A stretch of DNA of 17,427 bases, taken from positions 2,506 to 19,932 of the forward strand of contig JAHDHM010000018.1 in assembly GCA_020631315.1 (NCBI GenBank), written 5' to 3'. This stretch comes from Acidimicrobiales bacterium (GTDB lineage: Bacteria; Actinomycetota; Acidimicrobiia; Acidimicrobiales; Poriferisodaliceae). A program made the translations under genes and the position numbers. Below the pieces are notes generated by a model. That model was given only the letters and a program-made list of their open reading frames with translations. It did no database searches and was not told where the DNA came from. Below are positions 1 through 6,378 of the stretch, piece after piece. Position 1 is the first letter of the stretch. Every line of letters begins with the position of its first letter.

Positions 1-1239
1 GTCGGCGGCTTCGGTCTGTCCCTTCGGCACGGCGAGGATGCCGCCACGGACGATCTCGGCGATGAACGCCGCGGTGTACAGCGTGACGCCGAGGAACATC
101 GCCGCGAAGCCGACGGTCATGGTCAGACCCTGGGGCCCGTAGTTCCAGATGGTGCCCTGGCCGTCGATGGTGGGCTTCATGGCGTCGATCGGCTGGCCGC
201 TGCGACCGTCGCCGAACTTGTCGCCGAGCCAGTACCAGAAGTCCGAGCCCGAGTTGACGATCCAGCTGGACAGACCCGGCCAGACCACCCAGACCAGCGC
301 CACGGCAGCCAGTGCACCGACGGCGGAGAAGATGATGCGGAAGATGTCGTCGTCGGTGAGCTTGGCGAGGCCGGCCGGCGTGCGCTTCGAGTCGAGGAAC
401 CGCTTGATCCAGCTGCCGGCAGCACCGACGGCCACCGCAGTCAGGAGCAGCTGCATCACCACGGTGGGAATCGAGTCCCACGCGTCGCCGACGGCGTCGA
501 ACACGCCCCCGAGCCAACCGAACACGGGGTGGATGAACCAGCCGACGAGGCCGAACAACACCACGACGCCGAGGAAGTACAGGTTCGGATACGTGATCTG
601 ACCCGTCGTCTCCTGCTGCGTCACCCGACGGCGACGCACCACCGCGCCGACAGCGACGCCGATGAGCACCACGACGAGCCACTGGTAGAAGCCGTCCGAG
701 GCGAACACCCGCGGCATGCCGATGCCCTTGGCGGACACGTAGAAGTAGCCGCCGAGCGCCGATGAGTCCGGTGTCAACCGGCCGAGACCACCGAGGACGG
801 CGGCGTAGAACAGGATCTGCACCAGGACCGGGACGTTGCGCAGCGTCTCGATGTAGGCCGATGCGGCCTTGTTGACCATCCAGTTCGACGACAGTCGGGC
901 GATGCCGATCAACACACCGAGCAACGTCGCGACGAACAAGCCGGCGATCGCGAGCCGCAGTGTGTTCACCATGCCGACCCACAGGGCTCGACCGCCCGTG
1001 TCGGGGTCGACGTCGATGCCCTCGGAGATGTTGAATCCCGGATTGATGTTCAGGAAGTCGAAGTCGGTGGCGATCGACTTCGCCTCGAGATTGTCACCCG
1101 CCTCGACGGCCAGGAACACGAGCGCACCGACGACGAGCAACAGCGCGACCACCTGGGTGAACCACTTGACGACGGTTGCGTCGCGGTACCACGGCGGTCG
1201 AGATGCCTGTGTCGATGCCAGCGTCGAAGTGTCGGTCAC
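1..1239 (-). CDS. aapQ: Amino acid ABC transporter permease, AapQ-like (partial, 3' end beyond window)
   Basis: This is an inner-membrane permease of a general L-amino acid importer that would work with the AapJ-like binding protein encoded just upstream. The GTG start at 1239 is preceded by a GGGGGGAAG ribosome site and the frame is open for 413 codons to the window edge. Hydrophobic segments are easy to see, beginning with WFTQVVALLLVVGALVFLAV. The stretch MVNTLRLAIAGLFVATLLG followed by YIETLRNVPVLVQILFY is the typical start of the His/Glu/Gln-type permease domain. A long middle section with further membrane segments separates it from TMTVGFAAMFLGVTLYTAAFIAEIVRGG and VPKGQTEAA, the start of the EAA loop that contacts the ATPase. 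This split arrangement is characteristic of AapQ. The missing part should contain the last membrane helices, and aapM and aapP would be expected beyond the edge. Confidence 0.88.
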   Translation of the reverse strand, partial: MTDTSTLASTQASRPPWYRDATVVKWFTQVVALLLVVGALVFLAVEAGDNLEAKSIATDFDFLNINPGFNISEGIDVDPDTGGRALWVGMVNTLRLAIAGLFVATLLGVLIGIARLSSNWMVNKAASAYIETLRNVPVLVQILFYAAVLGGLGRLTPDSSALGGYFYVSAKGIGMPRVFASDGFYQWLVVVLIGVAVGAVVRRRRVTQQETTGQITYPNLYFLGVVVLFGLVGWFIHPVFGWLGGVFDAVGDAWDSIPTVVMQLLLTAVAVGAAGSWIKRFLDSKRTPAGLAKLTDDDIFRIIFSAVGALAAVALVWVVWPGLSSWIVNSGSDFWYWLGDKFGDGRSGQPIDAMKPTIDGQGTIWNYGPQGLTMTVGFAAMFLGVTLYTAAFIAEIVRGGILAVPKGQTEAAD

Positions 1240-1291
1240 GCCGGGCTTCCCCCCAGTGTCGAGTCGTGCAGATCGAGCAGTACGAGTTGCT

Positions 1292-1371
1292 CGGACAGTG
1301 GCAGGGGGGCTGGGACCGCTCGGGCCCCAGCCCCCGTCGTCACTGTCCGAACCGATTCAGGATCGGTTCGG
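1292..1371 (-). terminator. Two overlapping strong stem-loops between aapJ and aapQ
   Basis: The first hairpin pairs 1292-1300 (CGGACAGTG) with 1341-1349 and, after a small internal bulge, 1305-1314 (GGGGGCTGGG) with 1326-1335. The second pairs 1347-1356 with 1362-1371 (a 10-bp stem, CCGAACCGAT/ATCGGTTCGG, with a 5-nt loop). The two share bases 1347-1349, so they cannot both form completely. No U-tract follows in the transcript direction, so this is not a textbook intrinsic terminator. Its position between the binding-protein gene and the permease gene fits an attenuating or 3'-end-protecting structure that gives more binding protein than permease. The pairing is seen directly; the role is inferred. 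Confidence 0.5.
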
Positions 1372-1387
1372 GTTCAGTTGACTCGAA

Positions 1388-2518
1388 TCAGCGAGCCGGC
1401 GGGGCGTAGATGAGACCACCGTCGAGCCAGCCAGCGTTGGCCGAGCCCTCGCGAACCAGGCCGACCGGGCCGAGGTTGCGGGCGTAGATCTCGTCGTAGT
1501 TGCCGACCTGCATGATGGCCTGCATGAAGGCGTCGGCCGGAATGCCCATGCCCGACTGCAGCTCGCCGTCGCCACCGAGGAGGCGGCCGATCTCGGCCGT
1601 CGGCGGGTTGGCGGCCATCTCGGCGACGTTGGCCGAGGTGACGCCGTTCTCGTCGGCGATGATCGTGGCGTACACGGCCCAGTTGACCACGTCGGCGAAG
1701 GCCGAGTCGTTCTGACCGTAGGTCGGGCCCAGCGGCTCCTTCGAGATGGGCGTCGGCGGGAAGATCACCCAGTCGTTCGGCTGGTTGACCGCCGCACGAC
1801 CGACGAGGCCGGAGCCGTCAGTGGTGATGACGTCGCAGGTGCCGTCGATGAAGGCCTGGGTGACCTGGTCGAAGTCCTCGAACGGACCGCCGAGGGTCAC
1901 GCTGATGCCGGCGGCGTCAGCAGCGTCGGCGACGTTCTTCTCGGTGGTGGTACCGGAGTTGGTGCAGACGGTGAGACCGTCGAGGTCGGCGATGCCGGAC
2001 TGGGCCGAGAAGCCGTCGCCCGAGCGACCCATGAACTGCTGGCCGTCGTAGTAGGTGGTCGGGCCGAAGTCCATGCCGATCTCGGAGTCACGGCTCTGAG
2101 TCCAGGTGGTGTTGCGCATCAGCAGGTCGACGTCGCCGGTCTGCACGGCGGTGAAACGCTCGGCAGCGGTCAGCGGCACGAAGTTGACGGCGTCAGCGTC
2201 GCCGAGGATGGCGGCGGCGACGACACGGCAGTAGTCGGCGTCGAAGCCGGCCTGCGAACCGTCGGGCTGGGTCTCCGAGAAGGCGACGGCCGAACCGGAC
2301 ACACCGCAGTTCAGGGTGCCGCGCTCGATGATGGTGTCGAGAAGGCTGCCATCGGCCTGGGCGAGCTCGACCGTGGTGGTCGTCTCTTCGGCGTCGGTCG
2401 AGCCGGACTCGGCGGCGGTCGTGGCGGACGAATCGCTGTCGTCGCTGTCACCACACGCAGCGGCCACGAGGCCGAAGGTGAGGAGCAGGGCGAGCAGCTG
2501 CAGCAAACGCTTGCTCAT
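1388..2518 (-). CDS. aapJ: General L-amino acid ABC transporter substrate-binding lipoprotein, AapJ-like
   Basis: This 376-residue extracellular lipoprotein should capture amino acids for the AapQ-type permease downstream. The frame is open further upstream, but the ATG at 2518 is preferred because it has a GGAGGG site about 10 nt upstream and starts a proper lipoprotein signal (MSKRLLQLLALLLTFGLVAAAC, lipid Cys22). A Ser/Asp/Thr-rich linker (about residues 23-50) precedes the mature domain. AapJ-family landmarks follow: RGTLNCGVSG, GFDADYCRVVAAAILGDA, VNFVPLTAAERFTAVQTGDV, LLMRNTTWTQSRDSEIG and YYDGQQFM. The C-terminal half has TVCTNSGTTTEKN and the NYDEIYARNLGP region typical of the family. 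It is the first gene of the leftward unit, and a candidate promoter lies about 65 nt upstream of the start. The substrate range cannot be read from the sequence. Confidence 0.9.
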   Translation of the reverse strand: MSKRLLQLLALLLTFGLVAAACGDSDDSDSSATTAAESGSTDAEETTTTVELAQADGSLLDTIIERGTLNCGVSGSAVAFSETQPDGSQAGFDADYCRVVAAAILGDADAVNFVPLTAAERFTAVQTGDVDLLMRNTTWTQSRDSEIGMDFGPTTYYDGQQFMGRSGDGFSAQSGIADLDGLTVCTNSGTTTEKNVADAADAAGISVTLGGPFEDFDQVTQAFIDGTCDVITTDGSGLVGRAAVNQPNDWVIFPPTPISKEPLGPTYGQNDSAFADVVNWAVYATIIADENGVTSANVAEMAANPPTAEIGRLLGGDGELQSGMGIPADAFMQAIMQVGNYDEIYARNLGPVGLVREGSANAGWLDGGLIYAPPAR

Positions 2519-2529
2519 TAGGGGGTCCC

Positions 2530-2564
2530 TCCATGTACATGGACAATCCGGCGCCAATGCCGGA
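2530..2564. promoter_or_regulatory. 14-bp palindrome and adjacent inverted repeat in the aapJ leader
   Basis: Positions 2530-2543 form a perfect 14-bp palindrome, TCCATGTACATGGA, whose last bases overlap the aapJ ribosome site. Four bases away, 2547-2552 and 2559-2564 form TCCGGC/GCCGGA around a 6-base loop. Perfect dyads at this position are plausible regulator binding sites or leader RNA structure. No regulator gene is present in the window to pair with them. Confidence 0.4.
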
Positions 2565-2583
2565 CTGGTTTTGGTCGGGCGGC

Positions 2584-2612
2584 ACCATAGGACAAGTTCA
2601 GGCGTTTGTCGC
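2584..2612 (-). promoter_or_regulatory. Candidate promoter for aapJ
   Basis: On the minus strand GCGACA (2607-2612) and TATGGT (2584-2589) are separated by exactly 17 nt, each matching four of six positions of the sigma-70 consensus. Transcription would start about 60 nt before the aapJ ATG. A 10-bp palindrome TCCAATTGGA (2621-2630) lies just upstream of the -35 box and could be an operator. These are weak matches in GC-rich DNA, so this is a suggestion. Confidence 0.35.
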
Positions 2613-2838
2613 CAGGCCGATCCAATTGGACCCCCAACCGTCACATTCCGGACATCTTGCTCCGACGCACCGCAGCGCGAGTGCCACACATGGTGCAGAT
2701 CTGACTGATTTCAACGCGTTGGGTCGACACTCGCCACCCGGCTGCCACCGTCGGTGCTCAACCGCCGGACACCGCCACTGATCCGGGTACCGTCGCGGTC
2801 GACGAGCACGTGAGGCCGCGACCCCGGAGACGACACCG

Positions 2839-3600
2839 ATGCCCACCGACAAGGACCATGCCGAAGCCGCGCGCATCGCGACCGAGGCCGGGCAGCTCCT
2901 GGTCGAGACTCGTGAGCGGCTCTTCCGTCTCTCCGTCGACCCTCGCACGATCAAGGACGAGGGCGACCGTCGGGCCCACGAGTTCATCATGGGCGAGCTC
3001 CGGGCCGCGTTCCCCGACGACGGCATCCTCTCCGAAGAAGGCCGCGACGACCTGACGCGCCTCCAGAAAGACCGGGTGTGGATCGTGGATCCACTCGACG
3101 GCACCCGTGAGTTCAGCGAGCCCGGCCGTCAGGACTGGGCCGTACACATCGCCCTCACCGAAGCCGGTGTGCCCACGGCCGGCTCCGTCGCCTTGCCGGC
3201 CCTCGAGACGACCTTGTCAGCGCACCCTGCGTCGGAACTCCCGGAGCGCCCCGACGGGCCACCTCGCCTCGTCGTCAGCCGAACCCGTCCCCCGGCGGCA
3301 GCGATGATCATCGCCGAAGCACTCGGCGCCGAGCTGCTCGGGCTCGGCAGCGCTGGCGCCAAGGCGATGTCGATCATCCTCGGCCACGCCGACATCTACG
3401 CCCACAGCGGCGGCCAGTTCGAGTGGGACAACTGCGCCCCCGCCGTCGTGGCCCAGGCTGCCGGCATGCACGCGACCCGCGCCGACGGCTCGGAGCTCAC
3501 GTACAACCACGCCGACCCGTGGCTGCCCGATCTCCTCTTCTGTCGGCCTGAGTTCGCCGAACCGGCGCTCGCAGCGATCCACGACTATCTCGACAGCTGA
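2839..3600 (+). CDS. cysQ: 3'-phosphoadenosine 5'-phosphate phosphatase, CysQ (inositol monophosphatase superfamily)
   Basis: This 253-residue cytoplasmic, metal-dependent phosphatase closely resembles mycobacterial CysQ. That enzyme removes the 3'-phosphate of PAP, a by-product of sulfate activation, and also acts on related sugar and inositol phosphates. The metal-site signatures are in order: SEEGRDD (Glu66-Glu67), WIVDPLDGTREFSEPGRQDW (Asp84, Asp87, Thr89) and GGQFEWDNCAPAVVAQAAGM (Asp197). The strings VVSRTRPPAA, GSAGAKAM and DPWLPDLLFCR also match the actinobacterial CysQ pattern. The ATG has a GGAG site about 10 nt upstream. No other sulfur-assimilation gene is nearby. Fructose-bisphosphatase or inositol-phosphatase side activity cannot be excluded. 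Confidence 0.88.
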   Translation: MPTDKDHAEAARIATEAGQLLVETRERLFRLSVDPRTIKDEGDRRAHEFIMGELRAAFPDDGILSEEGRDDLTRLQKDRVWIVDPLDGTREFSEPGRQDWAVHIALTEAGVPTAGSVALPALETTLSAHPASELPERPDGPPRLVVSRTRPPAAAMIIAEALGAELLGLGSAGAKAMSIILGHADIYAHSGGQFEWDNCAPAVVAQAAGMHATRADGSELTYNHADPWLPDLLFCRPEFAEPALAAIHDYLDS

Positions 3601-3630
3601 CGGGCTCGACAGCCGACGGGCTCGACAGCT
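3590..3630. repeat. 16-bp tandem repeat over the cysQ stop codon
   Basis: The unit TCGACAGCYGACGGGC occurs at 3590-3605 and 3606-3621, differing at one base, followed by a partial third copy (TCGACAGCT) at 3622-3630. The first copy includes the last codons and stop of cysQ, so the array grew from the gene end outward. The final TCGACA also resembles a -35 box for the next gene (5 of 6 matches), 15 nt from its -10 box. Confidence 0.75.
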
Positions 3631-3642
3631 CCCGCCGCCATC

Positions 3643-3648
3643 TAGGTT
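3643..3648 (+). promoter_or_regulatory. -10 box of a probable leaderless promoter for the crotonase gene
   Basis: TAGGTT ends exactly 7 nt before the ATG at 3656, and no Shine-Dalgarno-like sequence lies in that gap. This is the geometry expected if transcription starts at the A of the start codon, which is common in actinobacteria. The same eight bases TAGGTTCG occur at the same distance before nucS. Confidence 0.55.
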
Positions 3649-3655
3649 CGGCGAC

Positions 3656-4492
3656 ATGAACTCGCCGAGCCTCGAACTGCGGACGACCACCTACGAGGTC
3701 GCCGACGGTGTCGCGACCGTCACCCTGGCGCGCCCGCTTCGCAACAACGCGTGGACCGGCCGCATGCACACCGAGTACCGGCACCTGCTGCAGACCGCAG
3801 AGGACGACCCCGGCGTGCGAGTGATCGTGCTCACCGGTGAGGGCCGCGCCTTCTGCGTCGGAGGCGACGCGCAGGCGTTGGACGGACACGCCGAACGCGG
3901 TGGCTACGACGCCGGCACACCGCCAGAACTCGACCACCCGGGCTACGGCCTCGACCCCGCGTTCGACGCCGACTTCGCGTTCCAGCTCGCGATGGAAACG
4001 CCGATCATCGCCAAGGTCAACGGCGCCGCCGCAGGCGTGGGTCTCGCCGCGGTGCTGTTCGCCGATCTCCGGTTCGCTGCTGCCGGCATCCGGATGACGA
4101 CAGCGCACGGGAAGCTGGCACTGGCCGCCGAGTTCGGGATGAGCTGGCTGCTGCCGCTGCTCATCGGACGAACGAGAGCGACCGACCTCCTGCTCTCCAG
4201 CCGCAAGTTCACGAGCGACGAGGTCGCCGACTGGGGCCTGTTCAACCAGGTGGTGCCGGCCGGCGAGCTCGACGGAGTGGTCGACTCCTACGCCCGGATG
4301 CTCGCGACAGAGGTCGCGCCGGCGTCACTACGAGCGACGAAGCGCCAACTCGCCCTGGACCTGACGAGATCACTCGCCGCCTCGGTCGACGACGCAGCGG
4401 TGCGCCTCGACTCGATGATGTCGTCACAGGACTACCGAGAAGGTGTCACTGCGCTGATGGAGAAGCGCCCACCGCGCTTCGAGGACCGCTGA
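3656..4492 (+). CDS. Enoyl-CoA hydratase/isomerase (crotonase) family protein
   Basis: This 278-residue crotonase-fold enzyme acts on an acyl-CoA thioester. The two oxyanion-hole segments are clear: VIVLTGEGRAFCVGGD (about 57-71) and TPIIAKVNGAAAGVGLAAVLFADLRFA (about 115-141). My alignment by eye puts Ala131 and about His151 where classical hydratases carry their two catalytic glutamates. Glu159, in AAEFGMSWLLPLLIGR, occupies the place of the acidic residue of PaaG-like isomerases (PDSGGTWLLPR type). An isomerase or other non-hydratase activity is therefore more likely than true hydration. An insertion (about residues 76-103) follows the first oxyanion segment. The start is chosen from the TAGGTT box 7 nt upstream. 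It ends 31 bp from the convergent gene, and the physiological substrate is unknown. Confidence 0.85.
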   Translation: MNSPSLELRTTTYEVADGVATVTLARPLRNNAWTGRMHTEYRHLLQTAEDDPGVRVIVLTGEGRAFCVGGDAQALDGHAERGGYDAGTPPELDHPGYGLDPAFDADFAFQLAMETPIIAKVNGAAAGVGLAAVLFADLRFAAAGIRMTTAHGKLALAAEFGMSWLLPLLIGRTRATDLLLSSRKFTSDEVADWGLFNQVVPAGELDGVVDSYARMLATEVAPASLRATKRQLALDLTRSLAASVDDAAVRLDSMMSSQDYREGVTALMEKRPPRFEDR

Positions 4493-4523
4493 CACACATC
4501 CTGGCCCGGCCGGGACGCGACAG

Positions 4524-6284
4524 CTACGGCAGTTCGAGGATCGTCACCTGTCCTGATCCGCCGTCGACCTGGACGAGCGTGCCGTCGGGGATCCGACGGG
4601 TGGCGTCGGTGACCGACACCGCGCACGGGATGCCGAGCTCGCGGCTCACGATGATGGCGTGGCTGAGCGGTGCGCCCACATCGACGATGACCCCACCTGC
4701 GGGGACGAACAACGGCGTCCACGACGGATCCGTCAGGGGTGCGACGAGCACGTCGCCTGGTTCGAGTGCGGTCGGGTCGTGGCTGTCGAGCACCACACGA
4801 GCGCGGCCCTGGGACACACCGGGGCATCCGGGCACGCCCTGCAGCACGTCGCCGACGGCGACCGGCTCGACCTGGACGGCGTCGCGCCGCTCGAAGGTGG
4901 CCGGTGACGGGATGTCGCCGAAGACGATGAACGGCTCCTGGAGCCCACGCAGCTCCTCGTAGTCGGCCCGCCGAGCATCGATCACGCTGCGAAGTCCGCT
5001 GCCGTCGGGATCGGCGACGAACCGCTCCAGCTCGTCCCAGGTGAGCATCGCGAAGTCCTCGACCTGGTTCAGGTGACCGGCTTCCACGAAGCGGCGAGCC
5101 CACTCGAAGTGCAGGACCCGCGTCTCCTGGATCATCTTCACGCAGTTGGTCTTGGTCCGTTCGCGACCGGCCATGAACACCCGAGCGGCGTTGAGCGCAG
5201 CCTGGAACGTTCCCGACGCCTCGGCGTCGCCGGCGAGCATCTCGGCGATCTCGGCGCCGATCCGTTCCCGGTCGGCGGCGAGTTCGGCTTGATGCCCGAG
5301 CGGCGACGCGGAGTCGGGCGAGAGCCGCATCCGGTCGATGGCGGCGAGAGCGAGTTCGGGTTCGACCTCCCAGGTCGAACAGCTGACCTCCCACTCGTTG
5401 GGTCCGCGCGACCCGAAGTCGTAGAGGAACTGTTCGAAGCCGGTCAGGAACTTGGCGGCCGCCGGATCATCGGAGGCGCCGAGGCGATCCAGCAGACCGG
5501 CCACGCCGTCGTCGAAGGCCGCCATCACCGAAGCCGACGATGCTGCGATGCGCCCGAGGTCCCACATGGCCGCCGATGGCGCGGCTGACTCGACGTCGCC
5601 GACGCCGGCGATGAGCTTCATGACGTCTTCGGGACGCCCGACGGCCGCGCAGATCTCGGTGAGCGCAGCGACGGGAACGGTGGCGAGTCCGGTGATGAAG
5701 AGGTGCTGGCCGAACAGGTGGCGGAAGTGGTCGTCGTAGATCTTGCGACCGCGGGCCATCAGCTCGTCGGTGCTCATGGCGCTCACATCGGGACGCTCGG
5801 CCCGCATCTGCTCGAGCATCGCCCGGTCGGCGAGGACCTCGTCGAGCTGCTGCACGCCGAACGCCCACTGGAACATCTCGCCGATCTTCTCGGTCTTGTC
5901 AGGACGGACGTCACCATCGCGCTGTACGTACGGCGGGATGCCGGGTTGGGCACCGAAGAACTGATCGTCGATGGTCTGGGCGGTCATGCCCGGGGCGCGC
6001 TCGCCGAACAGCCGCATCGCCGAGGCGTTCAGGTAGCAGTAGCCCCCGAACACGCCGATGAACACCGGATGCTCACCGGTGAACTCCTCCTGGTCGAAGC
6101 CACCCATCCGCACGTAGGCGTCGCGGAACCCCATCTCGGAGCCCATGAGCTCGTCGCCGTCCTGGAACGCGAGCGAGAACGACAACGGGGTCACCGGATC
6201 GGGGAACACCTCCCCCACGTTCGCCCGCGTGTAGACCGGAAACCGCTCGGACAGCGGTGTCTCGACGACCCAACGATCGACCAT
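4524..6284 (-). CDS. PEP-utilizing enzyme-like protein with phosphohistidine swivel domain, no ATP-grasp domain
   Basis: This 586-residue protein resembles the central and C-terminal parts of the PEP synthase/rifampicin phosphotransferase family. The N-terminus (ERFPVYTRANVGEVFPDPVT, then PLSFSL) looks like the mostly helical substrate-binding region. The C-terminus is a swivelling phosphohistidine domain: LEPGDVLVAPLTDPSWTPLF, then VGAPLSHAIIVSRELGIPCA with the candidate phospho-acceptor His542. The domain ends in VQVDGGSGQVTILELP. In full-length relatives an ATP-grasp domain precedes these parts and phosphorylates the histidine; here it is absent and no partner gene lies in the window. The ATG at 6284 is preferred over the longer open frame because GGGGAGAG lies immediately upstream. 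It may act with a separately encoded ATP-grasp protein, transfer phosphate from PEP, or have lost catalysis; the sequence does not decide. Confidence 0.8.
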   Translation of the reverse strand: MVDRWVVETPLSERFPVYTRANVGEVFPDPVTPLSFSLAFQDGDELMGSEMGFRDAYVRMGGFDQEEFTGEHPVFIGVFGGYCYLNASAMRLFGERAPGMTAQTIDDQFFGAQPGIPPYVQRDGDVRPDKTEKIGEMFQWAFGVQQLDEVLADRAMLEQMRAERPDVSAMSTDELMARGRKIYDDHFRHLFGQHLFITGLATVPVAALTEICAAVGRPEDVMKLIAGVGDVESAAPSAAMWDLGRIAASSASVMAAFDDGVAGLLDRLGASDDPAAAKFLTGFEQFLYDFGSRGPNEWEVSCSTWEVEPELALAAIDRMRLSPDSASPLGHQAELAADRERIGAEIAEMLAGDAEASGTFQAALNAARVFMAGRERTKTNCVKMIQETRVLHFEWARRFVEAGHLNQVEDFAMLTWDELERFVADPDGSGLRSVIDARRADYEELRGLQEPFIVFGDIPSPATFERRDAVQVEPVAVGDVLQGVPGCPGVSQGRARVVLDSHDPTALEPGDVLVAPLTDPSWTPLFVPAGGVIVDVGAPLSHAIIVSRELGIPCAVSVTDATRRIPDGTLVQVDGGSGQVTILELP

Positions 6285-6306
6285 CTCTCTCCCCTTCGTG
6301 ATCGGT

Positions 6307-6319
6307 GACCTCAGAGGTC
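6307..6319. promoter_or_regulatory. Dyad in the divergent region between the PEP-utilizing-like gene and the aarF-type gene
   Basis: GACCTCAGAGGTC is a 6-bp inverted repeat around one central base, lying 22 bp upstream of the minus-strand start. It sits within a 94-bp divergent spacer that also holds CACACC/GGTGTG (6323-6328 and 6339-6344) and GGTGAC/GTCACC (6304-6309 and 6351-6356). It could be an operator acting on one or both genes. No regulator is known from the sequence. Confidence 0.35.
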
Positions 6320-6378
6320 CCCCACACCACCCCCCAGCGGTGTGAAGAAAGTCACCTACTGGCGGGCAGGCTAGACCC

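Larger units (their letters stand above)
2519..2838. other. Divergent intergenic region between aapJ and cysQ (320 bp)
   Basis: No convincing gene is present; short frames on both strands lack ribosome sites and family resemblance. The aapJ side holds the ribosome site, three dyads and a candidate promoter, which are listed separately. On the cysQ side I find only the GGAG ribosome site near 2825 and no clear -35/-10 pair. Confidence 0.6.

Noticed and set aside
2519..2689. A longer AapJ start up to 2689.
   Set aside because: The extension has no ribosome site, would pass through the promoter and dyads, and would bury the lipoprotein signal inside the protein.
4493..4523. A GC palindrome (CCCGGCCGGG) between converging genes as a terminator.
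   Set aside because: It is short, without a loop or U-tract, and expected by chance in this DNA.
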